From positions 68,282 through 128,281 of the forward strand of contig NW_019091418.1 in NCBI RefSeq assembly GCF_001949145.1: a stretch of 60,000 nucleotides of DNA. The letters are read 5' to 3'. Numbering within the stretch: position 1 is the first letter of the stretch; every line of letters begins with the position of its first letter. The position numbers were made by a program, and so were the translations under genes. Positions 13,166 through 26,000 of the stretch are shown here, one piece after another. Below the pieces are notes generated by a model. The model was not told where the DNA came from, made no database searches, and saw only the letters and a program-made list of their open reading frames with translations. The stretch is from Acanthaster planci. Taxonomy: Eukaryota > Echinodermata > Asteroidea > Valvatida > Acanthasteridae.

Positions 13166-16100
13166 CTCAATTCCCTCCATAATGCAGGCGAGATGATTCT
13201 GGCAATGCAGAACGTGTCCCTCCTTCAGTTGGTGGATTCTTAATCCGGAACAAAGAGCGACCAATGTAAATATTAATTGTCTACAAAAAATGCACGCTGT
13301 GCATTTAAAAACGTACGTACCACATTAGAAACCCGTCGGGCTTCTAGCGTGTTTAGCAGGTTTTTAAGAAGGTTCTTTACACTTCACACATATTGAATAC
13401 TAGATCATATTTATGGACTGAACAATGCGAACTGCATTAACGAATGAATTGAAATATCTGAAAGAATTGTAGCAAGAACGTAGTTTTAATTTCCTAGAAT
13501 CTCCATTAAAAACAATGGGTCAGTGGCGTATCTGGTATTTGGGTTGGGAGAGGGGCAATATGTGTTCTTTCTTTTGAAATAATTGTCCATTTTTATGATC
13601 GCTTTAAAGGATCTGCAGAAGCATGGGCATTTTCAATTCCTTTTAAAAAGGAAAAAAAAAGTCGATGCGATTTTTTTTAAGCCCATCAGTCCCGGCCATG
13701 GCCCGATGACAAGCAAAGCGTGGCAACCATGACAGGTTTGTCAGTCAATTTGTCAAAAAATGTTACTCGCTTCGCATCTTGCCAACATTCTGGGTTTTTT
13801 TTCACTTCTTTACTTCTTCTTGGGTTCTGACAACAACGGGGTTTGTGGCATTAACTGCCACTGCGATTTCATCCCAAGCTTGTTGGTTTCCTTGTAGCGT
13901 AATCTCATTCGTAAGCAAGGACTGTAGCTTTTCTTAGTGGATCGAGTAACCCACAAAAAAATGCGAGCTTTCACCCTCCGTAAAAGCTGGGCAGCACGGT
14001 CTGCGCCTTTCTTTCTCTATTTTCCATTTCTGACTACAACTTACTGTGTTGCATGTCAGTCAGTGCATTGTGTACATGCCTTGTATGGTATGTTCGCAAA
14101 CCCGTGTACCGCTCTTTTTTCGGCAACCATGGGTATATTTTGTGAATCATTACACCAATGGGATTAAAATAACAACTTGCTCATTGCAATGGCTTAACTT
14201 CGGGGTCTCACCGTAGAGCAAGAACCGGGTTTTATACTCAAGACCGACTAGCGGAGGAAGGCGGCTATGATCTACTGGCTAAAACCCGTCGTTTAAGACA
14301 AAATCTATATGTTAACCAAATTTGGACGTACCGTTCACGCAGAATGAAGAATCCTATAAGCTGGGCTAAAGTGTGAAACACAGATAGCAACAATTACTGA
14401 ATCACTGTCAGTGCTGAAAGCTTCGCTGCTCTAGACAACACGCCGATTACGTCAAGCATTTCACAGTTATGCATCTCCTATTGCCAAAATGTTTTCTAAG
14501 CGCCACGCAGGTACTCTTATGTGTTTACATACTCATCACTCAAAAAGGTTTGTGAGGATAATGAGCCTTAAAGAAATTACATTTCAGACACATTGAAGAT
14601 TATTTTAAACAAATTTATATGTTTATATGTATTTCGCAAACCTTTAGGAGTCTATGAAATAAATGGTGAGTTCATATTCTAAACTTGTCATAAGGGTTTA
14701 TCTATAAACGTGTCAAAACATTCAGAATGGGTTAAAGAAATTTGTTTATATTTCCTTTGACAGAAACAACACTGGGTTTTGCAGTGTGAATGTTTGAAAT
14801 TCATTCCAAGTGTCATTAAAATTGGGAGTCATAGGCCAAGGTTTGATAAAATTTTTTATAAAACGCTATAGAGCAGCAAAAATACCAAAAGAAGCCACGC
14901 ACCAAAACGATACTTTTAAGGTTAAAATGTAAACTTGAACATAGTGATAACGAACACTGTCGTCCCTTCTAGCTCACTTTTACAACGAAGGTGTACCAAC
15001 TCCAAACAACATTATAAACTGTCACACGGATGCATCACATAAGGGAAAAGAATGAGCACGTATACCTCAAAGACACCGAGAATTTACATTGGTTGATTTA
15101 TACACAGGACATCAGAGGTGGCTCGATTTTATTACCTATTGCAAATGGGCTAGGGGAACGTCCGTCTCGAAGCGTGTCCTTCCGTTAAGCCCGCCCCTGG
15201 ATTTGGAGACGACACGGACCCAGTCTTTCGGCTTTTGTCTTGTGGTCTTGTTCTTGTCGCTGCCTGCCTTGTTGGAGAAAAATTGGTCCCCCTCCAATGC
15301 TCGAATTGTTGACCGCTCCCCTACTCGTCCTTATAAAAAGAGTTCATTTTCCTTGCACGATTTGGCAATTCCCATTAATTTATTGAATCTTCTCATTCTT
15401 GAAACCGTGCGCAACTTGTTTTCAGTGAAAATCGACAACCAGATTATGCTGGCACAGTGCTCGTGGGTAGATGGTATACCGGTACGCGCGCGTTAAATAC
15501 CGCTTCAACCAAAGGGGTGCAGTGATTTACCAAATGTACGCGCGCGTCACGCTGAAGAGTGTGCGTATGAGTTCGGTACCACTGCAGTTAAGGCGTCTAA
15601 TCGGATTAGTCTATAGTCGACGACTATGGATGCTTATATTGATATAATTATGCAGTTGATATTTGTGATATATTTGTAATGTGGAACCGCACTGGCTTTA
15701 ATACATGTACACTGCTCATGAATAATTTAGTATTGAGAGATTTGCATACAGTCTGTATATGTCAAGGGTCACTGCATGACCTTATTCCTGGTGTACGTGA
15801 ATAGAACGTTTTCTCAGTTTGGTAGCTCCCGTGCACATGTGTGAGTTATTACAGTAAATCCCACGGGAAATACACTTCAATGTTCATTCGAAGTCACGGC
15901 GTATTGGCAATGCAAGAAGAAAATTCGGGATAATTATTTGCCGATTGGAATTTTATGTCAATGTTTTGTAATCTAAAAGAGTCAAATCAGCTGGATATTC
16001 CGTCATCTGTGGTGTCCATTAAGTGGTTTAAGTCTTGTTGTCAGAGGCTCATGTTGGCTGTTTCCTTTGCTGGCTTTTTTGAACGGAGACCTCGTCAGTA

Positions 16101-16267
16101 TTTGGTGGTGTATTTCAGTTCGCTTCAAAACCCTTTAAAAACTCTTGTACTTGAATCTTTGTCGGCACTGAAGATTGAACCAGCTGCTTCACAAAAATGT
16201 TTATTTTTTGCAACGTGTAGTGGCATACGCAGACTGAACAGTGGGTCGTGATTGGCTGCAGTAGTAT
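13166..16267. other. Gene-free stretch
   Basis: The longest open frame (15089-15496, +, 135 codons) has no recognisable domain and no coding-like G+C rise. Alternating CG runs occur near 15484-15548. No RNA gene or transposon that I can support. Confidence 0.35.
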
Positions 16268-16411
16268 AGGGCCTGTTCGTTTCGTGTAGATCGGGATTGC
16301 GATAGGGATCTGACGTTGGTTCACTAATACCAGAACCCGCCTAATGGATGGAGCGAACCAGCGTTAGGATCCCAGATCGAGATAAAGATCTGTATGAAAC
16401 AAACCGGCCCT
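16268..16411. mobile_element. Short long-arm hairpin element (MITE-like, about 144 bp)
   Basis: AGGGCCTGTTCGTTTC at 16268 is mirrored by GAAACAAACCGGCCCT ending at 16411, and inverted similarity with mismatches continues inward for about 58 bp (GTAGATC ... GATAGGGATC against GATCCCAGATC ... GATCTGTAT). Nearly the whole element is arm, with a short centre. The form fits a foldback MITE. No second copy was seen in the window. Confidence 0.6.
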
Positions 16412-16849
16412 CCGTTCCAGTACTCTTGAAGCGTACTGAATGTAAATTGCTCGATTAAATTACGTCGATGTCTACCGACGATAAACTCAATGCCCCATTA
16501 TTCACCTCCTTGATATTACATAGTTCCAGCGGACTGTTTGCCATGATCCCTGTAGGAACGAATTCTGCACTCCTGTTTGCTTTTCTTGTACACGGACTTA
16601 ACCCCTGTGAACAGATATAACACAGTCCAAGCGTCTTGTCTGAAGGGGGAAAGCACAGAATGTTAAGATTCAAGAGTGATTTTTTGTTGTTGAGAACGCC
16701 AATTAATGTACAGGTGTGGTGAATCTTGGCATTATTCCGGAAATAAAATCGAAAAATTAAATCAATTTATTGCACCAAGCCGTAGAAGAGCAATCCCATC
16801 TGCGGCCCACACGAACGAAATGATCTGATTACGCGCTGGGTTTTCCATC

Positions 16850-16890
16850 ACCTGTCAGTCACCTGACAGAGATGACAGTGACCAATCAAA
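16850..16890 (+). promoter_or_regulatory. Candidate promoter-proximal motifs of the guanylate cyclase gene
   Basis: A CCAAT box within ACCAATCA lies at 16882-16886, about 200 bp before the proposed start codon. Just upstream is an inverted repeat CTGTCAG (16852-16858) / CTGACAG (16863-16869), and a third TGACAG follows at 16873-16878. TGACAG is the core bound by MEIS/TGIF-type TALE homeodomain proteins, and CCAAT is the core bound by NF-Y. The clustering is visible; the regulatory role is inferred. Confidence 0.35.
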
Positions 16891-17082
16891 ATAGAGCCGG
16901 TAAGGACGTGTTCGCGCAGAGTGGATATTGGCTGGAAAGCACCAGAAGACGAGCAGCGACAGGAGTCACAGGTGGGACTCCTGTAAATCTCTGAGTGGAG
17001 AGCGAACCACTCTGACGGCGCGTGGAGTTCTCTGTGACTGCTGGGGACGCAGACCCGTAACTCTCCTGGACACCTCTCCACT

Positions 17083-17085
17083 ATG
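17083..17085 (+). CDS. GUCY1B2: GUCY1B2-type cyclase coding exon 1: start codon only
   Basis: The sequence reads CACT ATG immediately followed by the near-perfect donor GTAAGT. The 240 bp upstream are richer in G+C than the surroundings and look like a 5' untranslated exon. The intron would be phase 0, and the next identified exon (28669) starts exactly at codon 2 (Tyr-Gly-Leu-Ile), where this family normally has Met-Tyr-Gly-Phe/Leu. The fit of frame and homology is good, but the link across 11.6 kb is inferred. An ATG followed by a weaker GTAAAA donor at about 25939 is a less likely alternative. Confidence 0.6.
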
Positions 17086-20000
17086 GTAAGTCCCTAAAAT
17101 ATATCACGCGAAAAGGATGGTGCACGAATGAAAGGGCCACTGATATAAAATTACAAGAATTTTTTCGAGGAGGGCTTTTTGAGGAGGATAAAAGAGATGC
17201 ATGCCCATAAGGTGTGAAAGAAACGACAGAAAAACTATTCCGAAGGAAGAAACGTGCGATCAACAACCAACCAATATTTCGGGCAAGAAGACGAATGAGG
17301 TTTAGAATATAGTTCTTGATTTCCTTCTTTAGATTTGACGTAAGATTTCTGATACGATTTCAACAATTACGTTTTAGTCCAATTATACAAGGAATCTCAG
17401 GGGTAAGAAAAGAAATAGATGAAGTTTTATAAATCCGGACGCTGTACAATAAGAGATAAATGCAGAGGGTTAGCACTGACTGTTATATCTACACGTCCCT
17501 GCAACCAAACGGGCCGAGCAGGCTTGAATTTTATCCACAGATCGATAATTGTCATTTTATCTACGAATTTCTCGTGCACAGCAGGGATATAAAACGCCCA
17601 GATTTATCATCTTTTTTTCTCTACTTGGTATACCAAAGGCAAAATGTCGAACACAGCCCAGTCCCCAACCCTCTTTCCTAACTGTGGGCCCCGCTGTTCA
17701 TTTTCTCGTGGACTCTCTTTCTTTGAATAAGGTATAGTTCTTAACAAGCACCGGATAGATTATCAGCAACAGTAGGTACACTGTTTTACCGTTCAGCCCA
17801 ACTACAAATCGGACATATCCAATTTTTATCTCACAAAGTACAGAGCAAAAAATAAGCTTCTAATCACCAGTCATTCACTTAGTAGAATTATTCTCCACGG
17901 CCTCGAATAAAACCTAATTGTGGCTACTGCCAAAAGGAAATATATATCAAGGACGCCTACAGTAATCTTTAGCCTGATAAGGGTATTAAATGTCTGTTCC
18001 ATTAGCCGTAGTTGAAGATCAAGATTATGACATGCAATGCCGTCAGTTTTACATGGGGAGAAATAGTGAGAAATTATATGCAAATCTGATGCTCTTGACC
18101 TTGTAGTCAACCAATCATCCGAAACCAGTTTCTTTAAAGTAGGCATTCTCTTCCATTTTGGTTTTGATATGCGTTTTTAAAAGCCACAAATATCCAGACT
18201 CGTCACTCTTTGAGGGTATTCATTCCCTCTGTAGACAGTTTCTATCAGTTTGAGAAAAAGGACCTTTGACCGGAGTATTGCACTTTATTGATCCCTCTCC
18301 TTCGTACTCAATATCCCTCTGCCCTTTCTCTTTACTATCACATCCATAATTACATTAATTGATCACACTAACCCAGAATTTCAGCGTAGCCATAGCTCGG
18401 TAACTCTTAAATATGACCTTATACAAATCGTGATCGAATTTATTTTAGTTATATATGTATTTATTCTTGTTCCTCTGGGGCTAAATCAGCTAAGCATAAG
18501 CTGTTTTCCACAGATGCCCAGCAGTTTACAAGAAACAAAATTTTACCATACGAAAATTTATCACCAAATTAAAATCAAAATTTGCAGTCTGAACGTAGCG
18601 CAGACTACAAACCTATTTGAAAACCAAGCACTGCAAGATATGAAATATACGAAAATTACGAATCTCACTTTAAGACAGGACAATACCACATCAATACGAT
18701 CAAATAAAATCATCTATAAAAAAAAATCATGCCAAGAATTCATTAAAAATTCAAAGAGAGCTAGTGCACAAGTGTAATGTGCACTAGAATATTAAAATGC
18801 AACTATATTGTCATAACGATGTGCTGAATTTCCCTATAAAAATGACAACAAACCCTCAGATCGAGTAGCCTAGAAGCGATAGTTTGCTGTCTGACCCTCA
18901 GCTTTCTCTCAGCAACAAGCTTTGACCGTGACCTGGCGGACTTACCGTAATGCACAAAAGTAATTACCGTAGCACGGTCAGTTGATTGGACGTAGTAATA
19001 CGTACCAAACGCAATTTAGGCCTTAAGCTCTCAGTATAATGCAAAAACAGCCAGCAACATTTGGTAATTGCAAACTCGAGCATTTTAATCCCTTTCTGTA
19101 TATTTCATTTGCTTGAACACACACGCATCATTATTTACGATTAGAAACCTTTTCAGGTTTTGAAGCAAAGAAAGGGGAAATTGCATTTCTGTACCGATGG
19201 TTGAATGGCAATCGTCGACACATGTTACAAACACGGGGAGGGGGGTGTCACAGTCAGGTTATTTTTCGTTCAGGCGCATGCGTTCCTGCCCTTCTTGTCA
19301 CTACCATACCTGTCACTCCTGGTAAATTAACCCCGTAGCCAATTGGCTTGCCTGGGCCACTCGCACGAATTCACTGGACTGTGTACTGTGCAAGTCTTTC
19401 ATTAGATCTCTGGAAAGTTTACTAATCGACCGAAAAACATCCAGGGTGAAAAACACAGGTTGTCTCTGTGGTAAAAGGAAATGGATTGACATATGAGGAC
19501 CTTTACAAGTTGCATTCGACGTCAGGCTGGGATGGATCCGAGTCGGTTGTTTTGCACGACACCGATTGTGTCGGGGAATAACTGTCAGGCAAAAAATACT
19601 GCCTGTCACATGTTGCAACCGTTGAATAATAAATCTCAGCATGGCCGTATAAGTGATGGTCCATGTTTAGCATATACCGATACAGACGTTTTAACTATGT
19701 GTCTGCGTTTTGACGAACTGCATGATAAATTGCTTGGTGCACGACAACACAAGACATGCTTTAGCGTAAACACTTGAAATAGACTGAACAAACGCAAGGT
19801 ATCACTTAAATGCGACGCACAATTTCAAATTTGGAGTTCAATGAAATGGCAAGGAAATATTTCACTTGGGAATTTTAGATGTGTGAACATGAAAACAATC
19901 TGTTGCATGAATTACTTCATTACAATTCAGAATACGACAAAAGGTACGAATAACAATGGCCTAACTCTGTTTGAAGTTTGCCTTATTTTTCAAAATTAAA

Positions 20001-23000
20001 TTTGATCCCAATACAAATCTCGGTGAAGCATTATTTTCAGAGATTTAGCAAATAGACTGAGTATACGTAATGGCATTAGATTATTGAATATTCCATTATT
20101 TCTGTTGTGCTCAGATAATGTTTCGCTCATATTTTAATAAAAGCTGGGGCACCCCAGAGGGCCTGGAAGGAAATTTAACTACCCCCTGTATATGCGCCGT
20201 GTACATTTCACAACTTCAGATGGGGGGCACGTGGGGACACCGGAGAATTCTGCCGGGGGATGCCCGGTAGTGACCTTACTGGGATCAATTTTCAGCCACA
20301 TTCACATAAAGAGAAGAATTCCAAAGGGTGGGGAGACTGAAAACAAAGAAGAAATAACAAACCCTCGAAGAATTAGAAAGAAGGTCTTTGCAAAAAGAAC
20401 AATGAAACCCGAAATTGTTCAACTTCGATGGAATCCGTTTAAATTAGTCGAAAATTGAAAACTACAGCAAATTAAAACAAGAATTTTAGGAAAAACGATG
20501 ACAATTTTTAAAGCTTACAAAAGTCAAGAAATTTTATGGAAAATTACCTTCACGAGTAACAGTCACCCTTCTGGAAATCAGGACGATCTATTGTGCCTTT
20601 TTTACGCACTTCTCTGATACCAGAAGTTCATCATGTAAAAAAAAAGAAAAAGAAAAAAAATGCCATTTTTCTAATAGGACCCATCATTGTTTGCAAAGGT
20701 AATGCGTCAACCATAAATAAGGGAAGTATTGACTGGTTCGATGCAATGATACAGAAAAAAGTGTGAAAACTGTGCGGTTTGTTTCTCAACCAGATTAGAC
20801 TAAAGGCAACCATACAAAACAAAGCAAAACAAAACAAAATAAAAAACCTAACGCCTGGACGTCAAATTCTTCATCTTGCCACTCTTAAAACGAAGGTCAA
20901 CCTACACAGACGCGCTATCAAAAACCAATTTCATGCAGATAATGTCCTGTTGGCGTGCAGCGGTAATACTGTACCACTATAAATCCTGCCTGTACCGTCA
21001 TTGTTGGATGTAAGATTTTATGACACATCATTTTCGTTTCAAGGGTTTTTTGTCTTTTTTTTTTAGAGGCCGTGCACCATGCAAGCACAGCTCCCCGTGA
21101 CATGACAAAGGTCTTGTTTTTTCTTTTTCATTTGCCATTGAAATTATCAAACGAAGACAACAATATTGCGTGTTTCATCATTTAATTTGCATGGGATTTT
21201 CCCGTGAAATTGATCAAACACAGGGAACATTATTGCATTTGAAATAATGTAATTGTGCTTCTGTGAAGGGAAGTGACCACTGAATGAGTTCCTCAACCCC
21301 TGTCGAGAATTCGCCGTTGGGTTCGCAACAGCCACCCAGGTGTCCACTTTAGTAATCGTTTTAGAATGCAGCAGTGCGACCATTCGGGCTGTTGTCCATG
21401 AAGCTAATTGGCCACTTTGTGGTCATCACAGTGGAATCCAAGGCAAAAGAAAAACTGGTTGAACTAGTTATAAAAAACCTACTTGTCATCACACGATTGA
21501 ACATGTTAGTTGACTCTGAAAAAAGAATCAGAATTGGCAGACAAATTAAGGAGATGGTTATACTAAGCATTTGAATTGATTTGTAATGAAAGTTTTTCCG
21601 AGAAATCAGCTCATGGCAAGTTCACCACTTTTAATCGAAGGCTTAGGGAGGATAACTGGAATGAAACCATGTGATCCAAGTTAGTACCAAAATAAAGATT
21701 TACCAAAAGACAGACAAACTGCCATAAACGAACTATGAGGCTCAGGTGAGAACATAATAGTATTGATCTCAACGCACCTGTCTCATACTAATCCACTTTG
21801 AGACATTTTTGGTCTGGACAATTTCAGGAACCACCTGGTTTCGCTAAATTAAACTCCCTCCATTTCCGGGACCACGCCTTCATTCCCCTTCCGAGTCCCG
21901 CAAAGGCATTTCCGTCATGGTATTCGCGACAAGGTTAATTGTCACACCTCTGTCTTGGATACTGTCCGTTTATTGGCCCAGAACGATCACATGACAGGGC
22001 GACATATCCGCCTATCACACACACGTACGCGCGCGAAACAAAAGAAATTCAGGAAGTTGGAGAACATTGATTTGCCGTCCTTTAGTCGTTTTGTGCATAA
22101 GCTACCAGAATTCGATCAATGATTGCGGTCTTATAACAGACTTGTACCCGTCCCTGCAGTGTATAAGGTAATGTGGGGGCCGCTAACCAGACTATATAAA
22201 TGTACTCACTGGTACCCGCAATAGTTTCACGTTAGCGTTTTTGCATTTAACGAAAGGGAGGGGACAGTGCATTTACGAACGATGTCGTTTACGTACATTA
22301 ATTGTACAGTTTTACAGTATGCCCATGATCCTCTTCTGAAATTCAGAGTTTTTTTCTTTGGATGAATTCCTCAAGACGGAGGTATAACAAAACAATTGAT
22401 GATCACTGTGGTGTGGGATATGACGTTTGAACACCCTCAGGCACGCATAGCGCCCTCAGCTTCGTCTTGGGGCGAAAATCCAATATTCCCCCATGATGGT
22501 ATGCCGTATTGATTTCCCAGTGTAGGTTACGTGTGCTATCCCCTTGCACGGGATGCACTCCATCGTCTCAATTATATTCATTTGGTAAAAAAAATTGCTT
22601 TCCCGAGTAACAGATTCAATCAGATCGATCAGCCCTAATGACTCCACCGTCTGAAGAATGAAGGAGGAAGCTACCATTAGATTGTGTATTTTGTGTGAAC
22701 CGTTCTGTTCAGATTGACCTTAAAGGCGATGACTTTCGCAGAAACCGACACCCAAACCAAACCAAGAGCAGCACCCCTTCCAAAAAAAGGGGGCAATAAG
22801 AAACAGCTGCTCGCCATTTCATTTGTAGTCATCAATTTCGATTGATTTGCTTCAAGAAATGATCAACAGACCGCCATCAAAACATCGGTCTCAAGCTGGG
22901 CATCATCCACGCAAATCGGCCAAAACGCCATCCCGTGTGAACCGTGTAACAAATCTGAAAACACGAAAATCCCGCACACTAATGCACAACCAAAACCATA

Positions 23001-26000
23001 AACTCACTGTTCAAATCATGATCATCATGTCAGAAGCTTCCACCCCAGCGACTGCAAGCTGTCAGCGTTAATTTGAAATATGCCTGCCTCCCTGCGTATA
23101 AGAAATGTTTCCATAGATGCAAACGTTTCACTCTGTCAACAGCTTTGTTGCAACAGATCCATACGTTACCCTTGTGGCGATATTAAAGACCTTGACATTT
23201 TGGGTGCGAGGCCACGATGGAGGTCGAAAATTATGATTTCCGTTCCGTTTCTAACCTTTAATGCATATAAAATGTTAGTCTTACCCTTGACATATAAGAA
23301 TGCGTAGTGTAAGAAACTCACAAAAATCATGCCTCAGCTACGACTCCTCAGTTCAGTAATGTTAAATGGAAAGACTTTCTTGCATATTTTTCCGAGGTAT
23401 TTTTCTTAATGCTTGATATTTATATTAATTGTCATTTGGATGTTATTTATAATATTTTTGATTTTCTTGTAAAGCGTTTTGAGAGTTTAATGTAAGACGC
23501 TATACCAAGATATAACCATTTATATTCTTCTTCTTATTATTATTAATATTATATAATTCTAAATTTATTTTGAGAATTCACATAGCTATTTCATGTTTGA
23601 TGTTAGTTGGATATGCGCGCATTCAGTGTGAAGACATGAAGGGTTTTTGCAGAACACAGACAGGCAGGCAGACTTGCATGGTGGATCGGTGTATTATAGT
23701 TGTGTTTTAAAAAAAGGAAACCACAATTTATTAACTAATGATGTCCTCTTTCTCAGAAATCCAATTTACAGTCAGAGATGACTGAGCATGAAGCAGTTCA
23801 ATCATGTCAACTGGTCTTGCACCAGATTCACTGCAGCCTAGCTCCGACAATTTTCATTACCTCGAAAAGGAAGAAAGACCAGTGTGTCCTTGAACAAAAT
23901 TTCTATTCAGTGATTTACCTGCCTCGACCTAACCCCATTGTCCTTTGGTCTGCCCCCCCCGTTCCTTTCAACACAAGATTCAGCTCTGTTCTCATCGCTC
24001 TGAATGCATTCCTGATTACGTCTCTCTGTCATCTTAAGGTCTCAACAGCAGCGACGATCCTGACACGTAGGTCATTGATATCCTAGGGTGGGGACTTGTA
24101 AACTTGATTCTTAAGATGTCCCCACAATAAGAAATCACAGGGGGTGAGGTCAGGGATCTTGGTGGCCACTCAATCTCAGGGTTGCTCCCAATTTCTCTCG
24201 TGTTGAACAGCTCTCGTAGCCTTTCCCTCACGATGAACCGACGATGAGCTGGGGCTCCATCCTGGGCCCACCATAAGCGGCGAAACATTCCACAGTGGTG
24301 TTCAAAGTGTTGCTGTAACTGCTGTACTATTTGGTCGTTGATAATTTCAAGGTAACGTTCACCATTGAGATTGCCATCAAAAGGGACAGGGTCCAATGAT
24401 GGTGCCATCTCCACACACACCTATCCAAAGGGAAATCTTCTCTCGGTTCATTTTCACATCAAAAGTGAAGTTGGGTGGTATAATTCAGAGGCCCAATCAA
24501 AAGGTCTGCGCTGGACTGACAAGGTTCTTTACCAAAACATTTATCCGGTGCAAAACCAGTTCGGACATGGTTCATTGACTGCTTCGTGCTCAGTCATCTG
24601 TGACAGTAAATTGGAAATAAAAGGTCGTTACCAATTTCCAAAAATATTTGACCATGTCCAAGATATTAAAAAAAAATAATCTCGGTTTCCTTTTTTTTAA
24701 CACACTGTATAGGTATTCTGATTAATTAAGCCAATTATTAGCACACAATAGCAGATTACAGTTCGTTTACCTTAGTTTTGTGAAAAGACGCAAACCAGAC
24801 GAAACCCCTGTGTTATCATGTCTAGAGTGAGATGAATACAATTTTCCAATTAAGGCTTTACAGCAGACTGGAGGCCTACATCCTATTCAATTGACCAAAA
24901 CATCTTGAGGGAATGTCATACTCTTTTTATTGATGGCTAATGCCCTTTGAATGCGTCAGCGATGATCAGAAGTCTTCATCAGAAGACACGTCTTAAGCAG
25001 GATGTCCTCTTTGGACTTCAGATGGTATTATGCTCTCAATCAAGCCAAATGCATCAAAGAGCTAGAGATGTGAAGGATATTGCTTGCTTTCATCAGTGAG
25101 GTGAAAATAACATGACAAAAGCTTCAGATGGCACTGAACCCTATATTTATTATTAATTGTTAAAAATAATTCAAAATTCTTCAGACAGTTTCCGTATTCA
25201 ACAACGCGTCATGTAACCGTATATTAACAACTGATAATCACTAGCCAAGTGATTCAGGCTCAATCTTAAAATGCAGTCCAGCAACTAAAATCACTCCGTT
25301 TTAAGAGTCAAGTTAACCCGACAAAGAGTCTTCATATACTCATATACACCTGGAGTGCAGTCATAATGACCCTAAACTCGTAATTTCTTCTACTCATTAT
25401 CCGAGTTTGAAGCAATTCGCTCTGTTTGAAGAGTCAGTTGACTCCAATTTGGCTTTGAATGATGCCTGCTGCGATGTAACAATGCCCATAACGTGAATCA
25501 TGCGCTGGCACATCTATACAAGACAGTTTAATTGATTCCAATTGGTCAAGAGTGTGTAGGCACGTGCCACGCCACGCGCGCGCCAAGTCCACATAAGGAG
25601 ATTCTTCGGGCTGCTTACACAACAAGTATACAATTTAATGGACTTGGGGTAGTTGGGGAATTGAAAGTAAAATTCTTGAGCAAAATCCTTGGAAATTTAT
25701 CATCCATTGGTTTCCTTTGACCCTAAAAAGGTGTTTATGAATGCAAATAAACGTGTACTTGGTCTGAATTAGTTGCGTCCATTCTCCTGAGCCGGTCTTA
25801 AACGCATCACGCAACTACTTCAGACCAATCACATATTTGTTCACATAATAAATGTGGTTACACTCCCCAGATCGATTTCCGAGGTGTAACAAGAATTTGT
25901 TTGAGTGAAATGATCTTTGAATGCGTCCGTGTGATGCAGATGGTAAAAAATTGTCGAATGCGCATATGCATCGCTAAAGTTATACTTCAGAGTCATTCCA

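Noticed and set aside
25939-25946. Alternative ATG|GTAAAA start exon for the cyclase
   Set aside because: The donor is weaker than GTAAGT at 17086 and there is no G+C-rich leader or promoter motif, though transcripts could revive it.
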